Shown in pieces: positions 41,971 through 49,935 of a stretch of DNA of 64,000 nucleotides. The notes below the pieces were generated by a model. The model was given only the letters and a program-made list of their open reading frames with translations. It ran no database searches and was not told the origin of the DNA. This stretch comes from SIG78 sp045635745 (GTDB lineage: Bacteria > Verrucomicrobiota > Lentisphaeria > Victivallales > Victivallaceae). Positions within the stretch are counted from its first letter, which is position 1. The number at the start of each line of letters is the position of its first letter. The stretch is taken from assembly GCA_045635745.1 (NCBI GenBank), contig JAZTWG010000042.1:124001-188000 (forward strand). The letters are read 5' to 3'. The position numbers were made by a program, and so were the translations under genes.

Positions 41971-42003
41971 ATGCAATAATTTTATACCAACCGGAAAACA
42001 GCA

Positions 42004-42627
42004 TTAGTTCAGGCGCAATTTTTTCAGTCGGTCAAGAATGATTTCTCGCACCAGCGCCAAAGTATTGAAAAAATTCCCCTGCTCTATTGAGGGCAACTCA
42101 TATTTTACGGCGGTATTTTTTACTGCCTCTGCCAGATCATTCAGATCAGCAAGCATATATTTGAGCAAACTTATACGCAAAGCCAAAGTATCAGCAGCAT
42201 CTTCGGTATCTTCAAAATTATATCCGCGCGAAAGGACTTTACCGAAAGCACAAGTTACCGATAAAATATCGCTCATGGAATTTTCCGGCAATTGAGCCGC
42301 CGCCAGCAAATTCCACTCTATGGCAAGATTTTCCAGTCGGCGGGTGGCTTCAAAATTATTGCGGCGGCGGTTTTCTTTAAGCTCCTCTTCGTCGATTTCA
42401 TCTTCAGAGCAATCAAACTGCCCCCGCAATATGGTATTGGGATCGGTCACGCCGGTTGGCACCATTTCCGGCTGACTCATCAACCTTTTAAAGATCATCT
42501 CATCCTCACCCGGCAAATCAAGACAACCGGGCAATGTCCGGAAATATCCGGCTATACGCAATTCATCTTTGCGTATTTCTCTGGCCCAGGAGTATTCATC
42601 CCAGTTTTCTCGGAACGACCAATCCAT
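42004..42627 (-). CDS. Hypothetical helical protein
   Basis: A 207-residue, acidic, largely helical protein with no signal peptide or membrane segment. I do not recognise the family. The middle (about 75-90) is very rich in Asp/Glu, and the C-terminal half (about 100-205) is predicted all-helical with regular leucines. It is the last gene of the ywlE-(rpiB-glyA)-serS-nadD-rsfS series, 9 bases after rsfS. The position suggests a house-keeping role, but nothing more can be said. Confidence 0.65.
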   Translation of the reverse strand: MDWSFRENWDEYSWAREIRKDELRIAGYFRTLPGCLDLPGEDEMIFKRLMSQPEMVPTGVTDPNTILRGQFDCSEDEIDEEELKENRRRNNFEATRRLENLAIEWNLLAAAQLPENSMSDILSVTCAFGKVLSRGYNFEDTEDAADTLALRISLLKYMLADLNDLAEAVKNTAVKYELPSIEQGNFFNTLALVREIILDRLKKLRLN

Positions 42628-42636
42628 ATTTTATTT

Positions 42637-42999
42637 TCAGTTTCCGGCTAAAACCATTCGCGGTGCATCGCTCCACAAGCGTTCAAGTTCATAACGATTG
42701 CGGGCTTCTTCACCCATAATGTGAATCAAAACGCTACCGAAATCGATCAGTACCCATTCACTGGAAGGTTCGCCATCAACAGCTAACGGACGGCACTGAA
42801 ATTTTTCGCGCACGGTTTCTTCCAAATGACCGACCAGCGCTTTCAGGTGCGGAATACTTGTCGCGGTAACGATTATAAAATAATCGGCAATACTGCTGAT
42901 ATCGCTTACATTCAGCACAACTACGTCTGAACCGAGTTTTTCCAAAGCCTGTTCAGCACAAAAACGCGCCAGAGTTTCTTTTTTCAGATTTTCAGCCAT
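42637..42999 (-). CDS. rsfS: Ribosomal silencing factor RsfS (YbeB/Iojap)
   Basis: A 120-residue protein that binds ribosomal protein uL14 and blocks joining of the subunits when nutrients are low. Family segments VVVLNVSDISSIADYFIIVTATS, and GEPSSEWVLIDFGSVLIHIM in the C-terminal half, are well kept. The start follows AGAGAGG. It lies directly after nadD, an arrangement found in many bacteria (nadD-rsfS), which supports both names. Confidence 0.94.
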   Translation of the reverse strand: MAENLKKETLARFCAEQALEKLGSDVVVLNVSDISSIADYFIIVTATSIPHLKALVGHLEETVREKFQCRPLAVDGEPSSEWVLIDFGSVLIHIMGEEARNRYELERLWSDAPRMVLAGN

Positions 43000-43014
43000 A
43001 ACAACCTCTCTATT

Positions 43015-43662
43015 TTACCGGTAAAGGTTATGTTCACTTATATAATTCAAAACATCTTCCGAGATAATATGTGCCACATTTTCTCTTTTTGCCAGTTCTT
43101 TTCGCAAATCTGTCGAAGATATTTCCACATATTTGCCGGATACGATGCTTTTCCGCAGTTTTTCAGACAAAACCGGACCCCAAAAATCTTCAGGCAGCAC
43201 CAGTTTTTCTGCACTGCCATTGCATTTGACACGGGGAAATGCAATGATTTCATATTTAGCGGCCAGCTCTCTGGCGCAAAACCATGTGTGCAATTGTTCA
43301 AGACTGTCCTGACCGATCAAAAGTTGCAATTCACACTCCGGATGTTCTTCCTGCAGCGCGGCAAGCACTTTGAATGAGTAAGAAGGGTCAAACTGACAAC
43401 GCGCCTCAATATCAGACACCGCACAGCCGGGAATTCGCTCGGCAATCAGCTTTACCATTGCCAACCGATGGCAGAAGTCAGTCATACGTCCGGCTGTTTT
43501 ATGCGGCGGCGCCCAACTGGGCACCCACAATACAAGATCGCTCAATCCGGCCTGAAGTACACTCCGGGCAAGCATTTCGTGCCCGGGGTGCGGCGGATCA
43601 AACGCACCCCCCAGAAAGGCGATGCGTTTTTTTCCAGAAGCTTTTTTTTGCAGCACGGTCAA
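43015..43662 (-). CDS. nadD: Nicotinate-nucleotide adenylyltransferase
   Basis: This enzyme makes deamido-NAD from nicotinate mononucleotide and ATP. The 215-residue protein has the nucleotidyltransferase motif GGAFDPPHPGHEML (about 18-31) and the C-terminal ISSTDLRKEL signature, the ISxTxxR motif of the superfamily. The start is uncertain: TTG at 43662 lies just after the serS stop, and a GTG two codons later is also possible. The N-terminal 12 residues are lysine-rich and not part of the domain. Confidence 0.92.
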   Translation of the reverse strand: MTVLQKKASGKKRIAFLGGAFDPPHPGHEMLARSVLQAGLSDLVLWVPSWAPPHKTAGRMTDFCHRLAMVKLIAERIPGCAVSDIEARCQFDPSYSFKVLAALQEEHPECELQLLIGQDSLEQLHTWFCARELAAKYEIIAFPRVKCNGSAEKLVLPEDFWGPVLSEKLRKSIVSGKYVEISSTDLRKELAKRENVAHIISEDVLNYISEHNLYR

Positions 43663-43664
43663 AG

Positions 43665-44912
43665 TCAGCGCTTGACCGGTTCAATAACATCAAAACCGGT
43701 GAACGGACGCAACACTTCCGGCACAACCACCGAACCATCGGCACGCTGATTGTTTTCCAAAATAGCGATCGCAGCACGGTCTGTCATTGCCGTAGCGCTG
43801 ATCGTATGCACAAAACCGCGTTCATCACCATCCTTGTAACGGATGTTCAGGCGGCGACTCTGGAATTCGGTCAGATTGGTATTGCTGGTTACTTCGCGGT
43901 AGGCATCAAAACCGGCAAACCATGCTTCAATATCATACTTCTTGTAGCCGGGTGCCCCCAAATCGCCCACGCATACATTTACCACATGGTAGGGCAAGCC
44001 GAGCTGCTGCAGGAGATATTCTTCATTTTCCAGACAGAATTCATGGAATTTAACCGAATCCTGCGGTTTGCAGAAGATGATCTGTTCAACTTTGTGGAAC
44101 TGATGCACGCGGAAAATACCGCGGCTGGCCTTGCCGTAACTGCCGGATTCCGTACGGAAACAGGGAGTATAAGCAGTGTAACACAGCGGCAGATTGGCGC
44201 CATCAAGCACTTCATCGGCATGAAAACCGACAAGAGTCTGTTCAGAAGTACCGATCAAAGCCAGATCTTCATCTTTAAGCGCGTAGGTCTGATCGGCAAA
44301 AAACGGCAGATAACCAGTACCGAACAGAGTCTTTTCTTTAGCCAGACAGGGAGTCATAAACAGTTGGAAACCACGATTTACCAACTCGCGCTGGGTCCAG
44401 AAGAAAAGCGCCTGAACCAACTGGGCGCCCTTGCCCTTCCAGTAATAGAAACCGCTCTGGGCTACTTTTGCGCCGCGCTGGGTATCGATAATATCGAGGA
44501 TTTCACCCAATTCCTGATGATCGCGCACCTTGAAATCAAACTGCGGAATTGTTCCGACTTTACGCAATTCCACGTTATCGGCATCGGTCTGACCATCCGG
44601 CACATCATCGGCCAGCAGATTCGGCAGAAATGCCGCCATGGCACTCATTTTATCTTCCAGCCGGTTCAAATGACCTTCGCTGGCGGAAAGGCGTTCTTTG
44701 AGTTCACGCACCTGGTCGCGGGCGGCGGGATTATCTTTGCATTCTTTGCTCAAGCGGTTGCGCTCTGAACGCATGTTTTCCACTTCACCAAGCAGATTGC
44801 GGTATTCGGCATCCAACGCAATAAGCGTATCCACATTTACAGCACTGCCGCGGCGGGCGCAATTCTTTTTAATCAGCTCCGGATTTTCACGGAGAATTCT
44901 CAAATCAATCAT
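43665..44912 (-). CDS. serS: Seryl-tRNA synthetase
   Basis: A 415-residue class II synthetase that charges tRNA-Ser (and tRNA-Sec where present). It has an N-terminal coiled-coil arm (about 25-105), the TSEQTLVGFH serine-binding segment, and class II motifs 2 (FRTESGSYGKASRGIFRVHQF) and 3 (NGSVVVPEVLRPF-like, reading RADGSVVVPEVLRPF). Start and length are standard. It follows the rpiB-glyA fusion by 27 bases; the shared serine theme may explain the grouping. Confidence 0.96.
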   Translation of the reverse strand: MIDLRILRENPELIKKNCARRGSAVNVDTLIALDAEYRNLLGEVENMRSERNRLSKECKDNPAARDQVRELKERLSASEGHLNRLEDKMSAMAAFLPNLLADDVPDGQTDADNVELRKVGTIPQFDFKVRDHQELGEILDIIDTQRGAKVAQSGFYYWKGKGAQLVQALFFWTQRELVNRGFQLFMTPCLAKEKTLFGTGYLPFFADQTYALKDEDLALIGTSEQTLVGFHADEVLDGANLPLCYTAYTPCFRTESGSYGKASRGIFRVHQFHKVEQIIFCKPQDSVKFHEFCLENEEYLLQQLGLPYHVVNVCVGDLGAPGYKKYDIEAWFAGFDAYREVTSNTNLTEFQSRRLNIRYKDGDERGFVHTISATAMTDRAAIAILENNQRADGSVVVPEVLRPFTGFDVIEPVKR

Positions 44913-44939
44913 TTTCTAAACCTTTGTGTTTCAAATAAT

Positions 44940-46667
44940 TCAGAACTGGGGCATGGGATAATTGGCGGTGAAAGCCTTGACTTCTTCACCCAGAGCTTTC
45001 AAGCCCTCCACATCTTCGCGCAATGCCACACCGCGTTCGATAAAGTCGGCGATTTTAACCATGGCATCTTCTTTCATGCCGCGGGTGGTCACTGCCGGAG
45101 TACCAATACGGATACCGCTGGTAACGAAGGGTTTTTCCGGGTCAAACGGAATCATGTTCTTGTTGACAGTAATGCGGGCAATATCCAACGCATTGGCAAC
45201 CGCCTTGCCGGTGGCCTGTTTCGGACGCAGGTCAACCAGCATCAGGTGGTTATCGGTACCGCCGGAAACCATGCGGAAACCGCGCTTGGTCAACTCTTCT
45301 GCCAGCACGCGGGCATTGATTCGCACCTGCTTCTGGTAAGCTTTGAATTCTTCGGTCATTGCTTCGCCGAAGCAGACGGCTTTAGCCGCAATAACGTGTT
45401 CCAGCGGACCGCCCTGCATACCGGGGAATACTTTGGAGTTGATCGCCTTGATGTATTCTTCACGGCAGAGGATCAGACCGGCACGGGGACCACGCAGAGT
45501 TTTATGAGTGGTGGTGGTCACCACATCGGCATACGGCACCGGGCTGGGATGTTCGCCGGCAGCGACCAGACCGGCAATGTGCGCCATATCCACAAAAAGC
45601 TTGGCACCGACCTTGTCCGCGATTTCGCGCAAACGGGGGAAGTCGATGATCCGGGGATAAGCACTGGCACCGGCAAGGATCATTTTCGGATTGTTTTCCA
45701 GAGCCAGACGTTCGATTTCATCGTAGTCGATCATTTCGGTTTCGGCGCTCACACCGTAAGGAACAATGTTGAAGAGCTTGCCGAAGAAGTTCAGCGGGTG
45801 ACCGTGGGTCAGATGGCCGCCGTGATCCAGACTCATGGAAAGCACGGTATCGCCGGGATTGACCAATGCCATGTAAACCGCCTGATTGGCGGAACTGCCG
45901 GAGTGCGGCTGCACGTTGGCTGCTTCGGCACCGAAGAGCTTGCAGGCGCGTTCGATGGCCAGGCTTTCGATCTCATCAATAAATTCGCAGCCGTTGTAAT
46001 AACGTTTGCCGGGATATCCCTCGGCGTATTTGTTGGTCAGAACCGACCCCTGAGCGGCGCGCACGGCGCAACTGGCAAAGTTTTCGGAAGCGATCAATTC
46101 AATGCCGTCAGACTGACGGACAGCTTCTTTGTCGATGATATGGGCAATCGCCGGATCGGCATGACGGATGGCGGCGATATCGTCGTAAGTAACTTTTTCC
46201 AGATTGGTCAGGCGGCGTTCATGACGGCTCTCGCCGGAAAATTTAGTGGTCAGGAATGCACTTACGAGATCCCAGCGGCATTCATCGGTCTGGAGATCAC
46301 CGGAAAGCACTGCCACGTTGGCGCAATTGTGCTGGCGCGAAAGCATAACATTTTCCGCATCTTCGCAGACCGCAGCGCGCACACCATGATAGCGGTTGGC
46401 GGCAATCGCCATACCGATACCGGAACGGCAAATCAGGATACCGGCATCAGCTTTGCCGCGGGAAACCATTTCGGCCACAGCGGCAGCAAAATCCGGATAA
46501 TCATCAGTCTTTTCCAACGAATAAGCGCCGCAATCAACCACGGTCATGCTGTTTTCGTTAAGTTTGGCGATCAATGCTTTTTTAGCTTCAAAACCGCCGT
46601 GATCGGCTCCGACTGCAATGGTAAGCGGAGAGGGCTTGACTGCAAAGTCCTGAATTGAGAAACTCAT
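44940..46667 (-). CDS. Fusion of ribose-5-phosphate isomerase B and serine hydroxymethyltransferase
   Basis: A 575-residue protein with two complete enzyme domains. Residues about 14-157 are RpiB: AVGADHGGFEAKK (18-30), catalytic Cys80 in ICRSGIGMAIAANR and SRQHNCANV (110-118). Residues about 160-575 are SHMT (GlyA): LIASENFAS (191-199), KYAEGYPGKRYY (213-224), the PLP lysine K388 in VVTTTTHKTLRGPRAG and VNKNMIPFDP. It would interconvert ribose-5-P and ribulose-5-P, and serine plus tetrahydrofolate with glycine plus methylene-THF. The ATG at 46667 follows AAAGGATG. A YwlE-like phosphatase gene precedes it; Bacillus has ywlE, rpiB (ywlF) and glyA as separate neighbours, so the fusion joins genes that are adjacent elsewhere. 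Confidence 0.93.
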   Translation of the reverse strand: MSFSIQDFAVKPSPLTIAVGADHGGFEAKKALIAKLNENSMTVVDCGAYSLEKTDDYPDFAAAVAEMVSRGKADAGILICRSGIGMAIAANRYHGVRAAVCEDAENVMLSRQHNCANVAVLSGDLQTDECRWDLVSAFLTTKFSGESRHERRLTNLEKVTYDDIAAIRHADPAIAHIIDKEAVRQSDGIELIASENFASCAVRAAQGSVLTNKYAEGYPGKRYYNGCEFIDEIESLAIERACKLFGAEAANVQPHSGSSANQAVYMALVNPGDTVLSMSLDHGGHLTHGHPLNFFGKLFNIVPYGVSAETEMIDYDEIERLALENNPKMILAGASAYPRIIDFPRLREIADKVGAKLFVDMAHIAGLVAAGEHPSPVPYADVVTTTTHKTLRGPRAGLILCREEYIKAINSKVFPGMQGGPLEHVIAAKAVCFGEAMTEEFKAYQKQVRINARVLAEELTKRGFRMVSGGTDNHLMLVDLRPKQATGKAVANALDIARITVNKNMIPFDPEKPFVTSGIRIGTPAVTTRGMKEDAMVKIADFIERGVALREDVEGLKALGEEVKAFTANYPMPQF

Positions 46668-46699
46668 TTTTTCATCCTTTTTTTGGTTTGGTTTATATA

Positions 46700-47161
46700 T
46701 CAAAAGTTATTTTTCAATTGTTCAACTAAATTTTTCACCGCTCTTTTTATCGGTTCAAATGCTCTGCGGTAATCCGCCAGACTGCCGCCGTAAGGATCAA
46801 CAACATCCCCTGCCCCGGCTCCGGAAAAATCTGATATGCGTTTGATTTTCACGGCAGCTTCCGGCACCGCATCAGCGATCTTCCGGCAATGAGCATCGGT
46901 CAAACCTACGATCAAAACGGCATTATTCACCATTTCATAAGTCAATGTTCTGCTGCGGAAATCCTCCAGCGATGCACCGTTTTCCAACGCCACCTGCCGA
47001 CTGTTCTCCGAGGCGCAACTGCCATTGACTGCAAACAACCCCGCCGAACCGGCCCGGTAACCAGGCAAACCAGCATCCGCAGCGCATTTATTGAACCATG
47101 CTTCTGCCAACGGACTGCGGCAGGTATTGCCCGTACAGACAAAAAGTACACTCTTTTGCAT
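46700..47161 (-). CDS. Low-molecular-weight phosphatase, YwlE (protein-arginine phosphatase) type
   Basis: A 153-residue member of the low-molecular-weight protein tyrosine phosphatase family. The P-loop is CTGNTCRSPLAE (about 8-19) and the general-acid loop VVDPYGGSLADY lies near 124-135. Tyrosine phosphatases of this family usually have isoleucine (CxGNICRS) where this one has threonine. The threonine form is the mark of YwlE, which removes phosphate from protein arginine. The neighbouring rpiB-glyA gene repeats the Bacillus order. No McsB arginine kinase gene is in the window. The ATG at 47161 is preferred to an upstream TTG. Confidence 0.85.
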   Translation of the reverse strand: MQKSVLFVCTGNTCRSPLAEAWFNKCAADAGLPGYRAGSAGLFAVNGSCASENSRQVALENGASLEDFRSRTLTYEMVNNAVLIVGLTDAHCRKIADAVPEAAVKIKRISDFSGAGAGDVVDPYGGSLADYRRAFEPIKRAVKNLVEQLKNNF

Positions 47162-47230
47162 AAAAACACTTTCCTGAACTGGCAAAACAACCGATATTGT
47201 TGTACATTAATAACGCAACAACATGTATTC

Positions 47231-47243
47231 TGTATAATATACA
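47231..47243. promoter_or_regulatory. Palindrome covering a -10 element upstream of trmB
   Basis: TGTATAATATACA is a perfect palindrome around its central base and contains TATAAT (47233-47238), 40 bases before the trmB ATG. It lies in the divergent region between the ywlE-like gene and trmB. No good -35 was seen at normal spacing. Confidence 0.4.
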
Positions 47244-47282
47244 CCTTTTTTTAAGGATTAAAACCTTTGAAAGTGATTTTTT

Positions 47283-47921
47283 ATGACTAAAACTAAAAAT
47301 TCTGCACTTTTGGACGCTTCTATATTCAATTTGAGTCAGGTTTACACCCTGCCGGCGGAAGTTTTGAGCAAATCCGATACTGTTGTGGAGTTGGATATGG
47401 GCTGCGGCAAAGGGTCCTTCACCACCGAGCTGGCAAAACGTCATCCCGACCGGGTCATTCTGGCGGCGGATATGCTTTCGGGACGTTTACGCAAACTTGC
47501 CAGCCGCAATCTTCGGGAAGGTGTAAATAATATGCGTATACTCAAAGCCGAAGCCCGCATGCTTATAGCACGGTTGCTCCCTGACCGTGCATTGGATAGA
47601 ATCCATATTCTCTGCCCGGATCCGTGGCCCAAAGACCGCCACAGCGGCAACCGGCTTTTAAGCTCAAATTTCATGACCCATATCCACCGGGTTTTAAAAG
47701 ACAACGGCGTGTGGCATTTTTCCACCGACGATCTGGAATATCTGGCGGCAGTACGCAAGGCGGTCAATGCTTCGCAGCTGTTCGCTGAAGATCCGGAACG
47801 CCTTGCTGATATAGCTGATGTAAAAACAGATTTTGAAGTAATGTGGAACGAAATGGGCAAAGAAGTTTATCATCACGCGTGGGTGAAACAACCTTTGCCG
47901 GAAGTTACGATCGGTCATTAA
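47283..47921 (+). CDS. trmB: tRNA (guanine-N7-)-methyltransferase
   Basis: A 212-residue SAM-dependent enzyme that makes m7G46 in tRNA. It shows the SAM-binding DMGCGKGSF (about 38-46), AADMLSGRL, and the TrmB signature HILCPDPWPKDRH with the catalytic aspartate. The C-terminal FEVMWNEMGKEVYHH part matches the family. It is a single gene between convergent and divergent neighbours. The assignment is firm. Confidence 0.94.
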   Translation: MTKTKNSALLDASIFNLSQVYTLPAEVLSKSDTVVELDMGCGKGSFTTELAKRHPDRVILAADMLSGRLRKLASRNLREGVNNMRILKAEARMLIARLLPDRALDRIHILCPDPWPKDRHSGNRLLSSNFMTHIHRVLKDNGVWHFSTDDLEYLAAVRKAVNASQLFAEDPERLADIADVKTDFEVMWNEMGKEVYHHAWVKQPLPEVTIGH

Positions 47922-47930
47922 AAAACAAGT

Positions 47931-48788
47931 TCAACGCTTTTGCTGCCGCGGCGGCGGATCGTTGATCCATGAACCGAGTTTTTCTTCCCAGAATGACTTG
48001 CCCAGCAGCTTGTTGCGGCCGGTCATTCTGATAATAAAAAGCATTTTATTGAACAATACGGAGCTTTTTTGCACCCGTGAGTAGAATTTGCGCCCCTCAA
48101 ACATCATAGCAGCAAAAGTTTCCGCGCGATCCTCGACTTCGCTGCTTTGAGCGTAAAAACTTACAAAGTCTGCCGAAAAATCTTTATTGACTTTGCTGTA
48201 ATGCTCCTGCAATGCACGTTTGTCTTTTTCCCGCACCGGCCGGTCGGGAAAATCTATACCGCGATAGCGAAATTGCGGATGGTTGAGTTTCTGCCAGTCC
48301 CGATTTTTGCGCTTGGGATCAAAGATGTGGAACATCTCGTGATAAACGACTTTTTTTGAAGCTTTTTCTATTAAATACATGCAGTCGTCGCGGGCAACTC
48401 CGGCACATGCCATACCATTGAGTTTCAGACTTTTGCAGATCATGACACTTTTTAACCCGCTGCGACGGACAAAGTTTTCGCCCAGATCATCAAGTGCCTC
48501 AAAGAAACGCCCCAATTGTTTTTCCTGCTGTCTAAGCGGCAAAGGAACCCCGCTCATATTGGCTGGGAATACAACATCCGGCTTGATTTTGAAACGGTAA
48601 TGTTTGGCAGCTTTGCGGTAATCTTTGCTGACTTCCCGCTGTTGGGAAGCTTCGGCAAGTGTCATCGGCAGCAGCAGAGCGATAAACAGAGCCCCCCACC
48701 TCACACTCTTGCGCACGTCGAAACTTACCGGCAAAAAAAACGCTGCAAAAGTATGCAGCCATACCGGGCTGATTATCTTTTGCAGCAT
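47931..48788 (-). CDS. Putative exported zinc metallopeptidase
   Basis: A 285-residue protein with a hydrophobic N-terminal segment ending in LPMTLAEAS (about 31-48), probably a signal peptide or anchor behind an unusually long N-region. The zincin motif VVYHEMFHIFD has H150, E151 and H154. Downstream EDRAETFAAMMF (219-230) could supply the third zinc ligand, as in gluzincins. I cannot assign a named family. The start at 48788 is uncertain because its ribosome site is weak. It is convergent with trmB and last in the long minus-strand series. Confidence 0.68.
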   Translation of the reverse strand: MLQKIISPVWLHTFAAFFLPVSFDVRKSVRWGALFIALLLPMTLAEASQQREVSKDYRKAAKHYRFKIKPDVVFPANMSGVPLPLRQQEKQLGRFFEALDDLGENFVRRSGLKSVMICKSLKLNGMACAGVARDDCMYLIEKASKKVVYHEMFHIFDPKRKNRDWQKLNHPQFRYRGIDFPDRPVREKDKRALQEHYSKVNKDFSADFVSFYAQSSEVEDRAETFAAMMFEGRKFYSRVQKSSVLFNKMLFIIRMTGRNKLLGKSFWEEKLGSWINDPPPRQQKR

Positions 48789-48806
48789 TCTTCAGAAAAC
48801 CTTCTA

Positions 48807-49280
48807 TCAATCAAAAAGATTTTTGCCGAAGTTGACAAAAATCATCACCGGCAGCAAACCGTTTTTGTTGATATTGATCAAGCCGAGCTGGAAGGTGGCG
48901 TTGTTCTGCCCGTTGTTCAGCACACCGATCTGCACGCCGTTTTCAGCAGACTGGTTGTAGAACCCCCACTGCAGAGCAAAGTCACCATGCTGACCTTTGT
49001 GCATGTTCACGAAAGCCAGCTGAACGCCTTCCAGACTGCGGGCATAGTTGAAACCGATCCAGGCAAACTGGAAACCGCTCATTTTCTGAACGTTGTTTCC
49101 GCAAAGCGCCAGCGAAGCACCTTCGGTAGAGTTGTTGCCGATGACCGGCAGACCGAGACCGATACCTTCGATGTTGTTTTCGGAACTGTCGAACCACACA
49201 CCAAAACCGAAGGAATCTCCGGCAACGGCACTCGCCAGACAGCAGCCGGCGACCATCAGAGTCATAATGATTTTTTTCAT
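48807..49280 (-). CDS. LA_2272-type surface repeat protein
   Basis: A 157-residue exported protein. After a signal peptide (MKKIIMTLMVAGCCLASAVA) come repeated short units of the form G-hydrophobic-Q-hydrophobic-N, such as LEGVQLAFVNM, ENGVQIGVLNN and ATFQLGLINI. It ends NGLLPVMIFVNFGK, the typical end of the family first named in Leptospira and common in Lentisphaerota. Such proteins are predicted beta-rich cell-surface proteins; the role is unknown. The start follows AAAGGA. Confidence 0.78.
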   Translation of the reverse strand: MKKIIMTLMVAGCCLASAVAGDSFGFGVWFDSSENNIEGIGLGLPVIGNNSTEGASLALCGNNVQKMSGFQFAWIGFNYARSLEGVQLAFVNMHKGQHGDFALQWGFYNQSAENGVQIGVLNNGQNNATFQLGLININKNGLLPVMIFVNFGKNLFD

Positions 49281-49303
49281 TTTTTGTTTTTCCTTTCTCA
49301 GGG

Positions 49304-49927
49304 TTAAAATTCAGCTGTCAATGAACATGGCAGCTGGGTTATTGCTATTTTGGGAAATAAAACATTCAATTTAACTACCCCCGACGGCAGTTTATGCAGA
49401 TTTGCCGGTTCACACACCGTAGCTATGCCGCCGCCAAAAAGCTGCAGAAAAACCCCTTCAAGCGCAGTACTTTCGTAGATATCCGACACCAGCAGCCGAC
49501 ATGGCGTCTTTTTCAACCACTCCACGGCATCCAGCGTCAGGTATACCGATCGCGGAGGTATACCAAAAGATCCGGTTGAGCCCAGAGCATTGATGATCAC
49601 CGCCGGAGTATCCGGCACTCCGCCATAAGCTTTTTCCAAATCAGCAGCACTCACTCCACCGGGCTGACCGGCGCGGTCGAGATGAATTACAGCCGCCGGA
49701 ATACCGGTAAAATCCGCCAGATCAGCATTGGCCGCATTAACGCCGTCATCGGTTTCCAGAATATGACCGGGAAAGTCGATGTAACTGCCCATCATACTGC
49801 TGTGGGATATATTGTAAACCACCCCGGTATATTCCGTTTTATCTGACTTCAGCGGAACTTCGCGCCGGATGATTTCGGCTTCAACTTTCCGACCGTGAAA
49901 TGGTGCAGTCAAATCTACACAAGTCAT
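49304..49927 (-). CDS. Cyclase-family (KynB-like) protein with altered metal site
   Basis: A 207-residue member of the cyclase/kynurenine-formamidase-like family. The metal-binding motif, usually HxGTHxDxPxH, reads MMGSYIDFPGH (about residues 44-54). Aspartate, proline and the last histidine are kept, but the first two histidines are Met and Tyr. Activity may therefore be changed or lost. The rest of the fold, including VSDIYESTALEG, fits. The ATG at 49927 follows TTGAGG and lies 9 bases after the DUF1015 stop. No tryptophan catabolism gene is near, so kynurenine formamidase activity is unlikely. Confidence 0.75.
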   Translation of the reverse strand: MTCVDLTAPFHGRKVEAEIIRREVPLKSDKTEYTGVVYNISHSSMMGSYIDFPGHILETDDGVNAANADLADFTGIPAAVIHLDRAGQPGGVSAADLEKAYGGVPDTPAVIINALGSTGSFGIPPRSVYLTLDAVEWLKKTPCRLLVSDIYESTALEGVFLQLFGGGIATVCEPANLHKLPSGVVKLNVLFPKIAITQLPCSLTAEF

Positions 49928-49935
49928 TATCAGCC

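Noticed and set aside
43374..44768. Long plus-strand open frame opposite serS and nadD
   Set aside because: It covers parts of two certain genes on the other strand, has no ribosome site and shows no protein-like pattern.
45246..46658. Long plus-strand open frame (470 codons) opposite the rpiB-glyA fusion
   Set aside because: It is the antisense shadow of a clearly conserved two-domain enzyme and has no recognisable motif. High-GC third positions on the real strand keep stops rare on the other.
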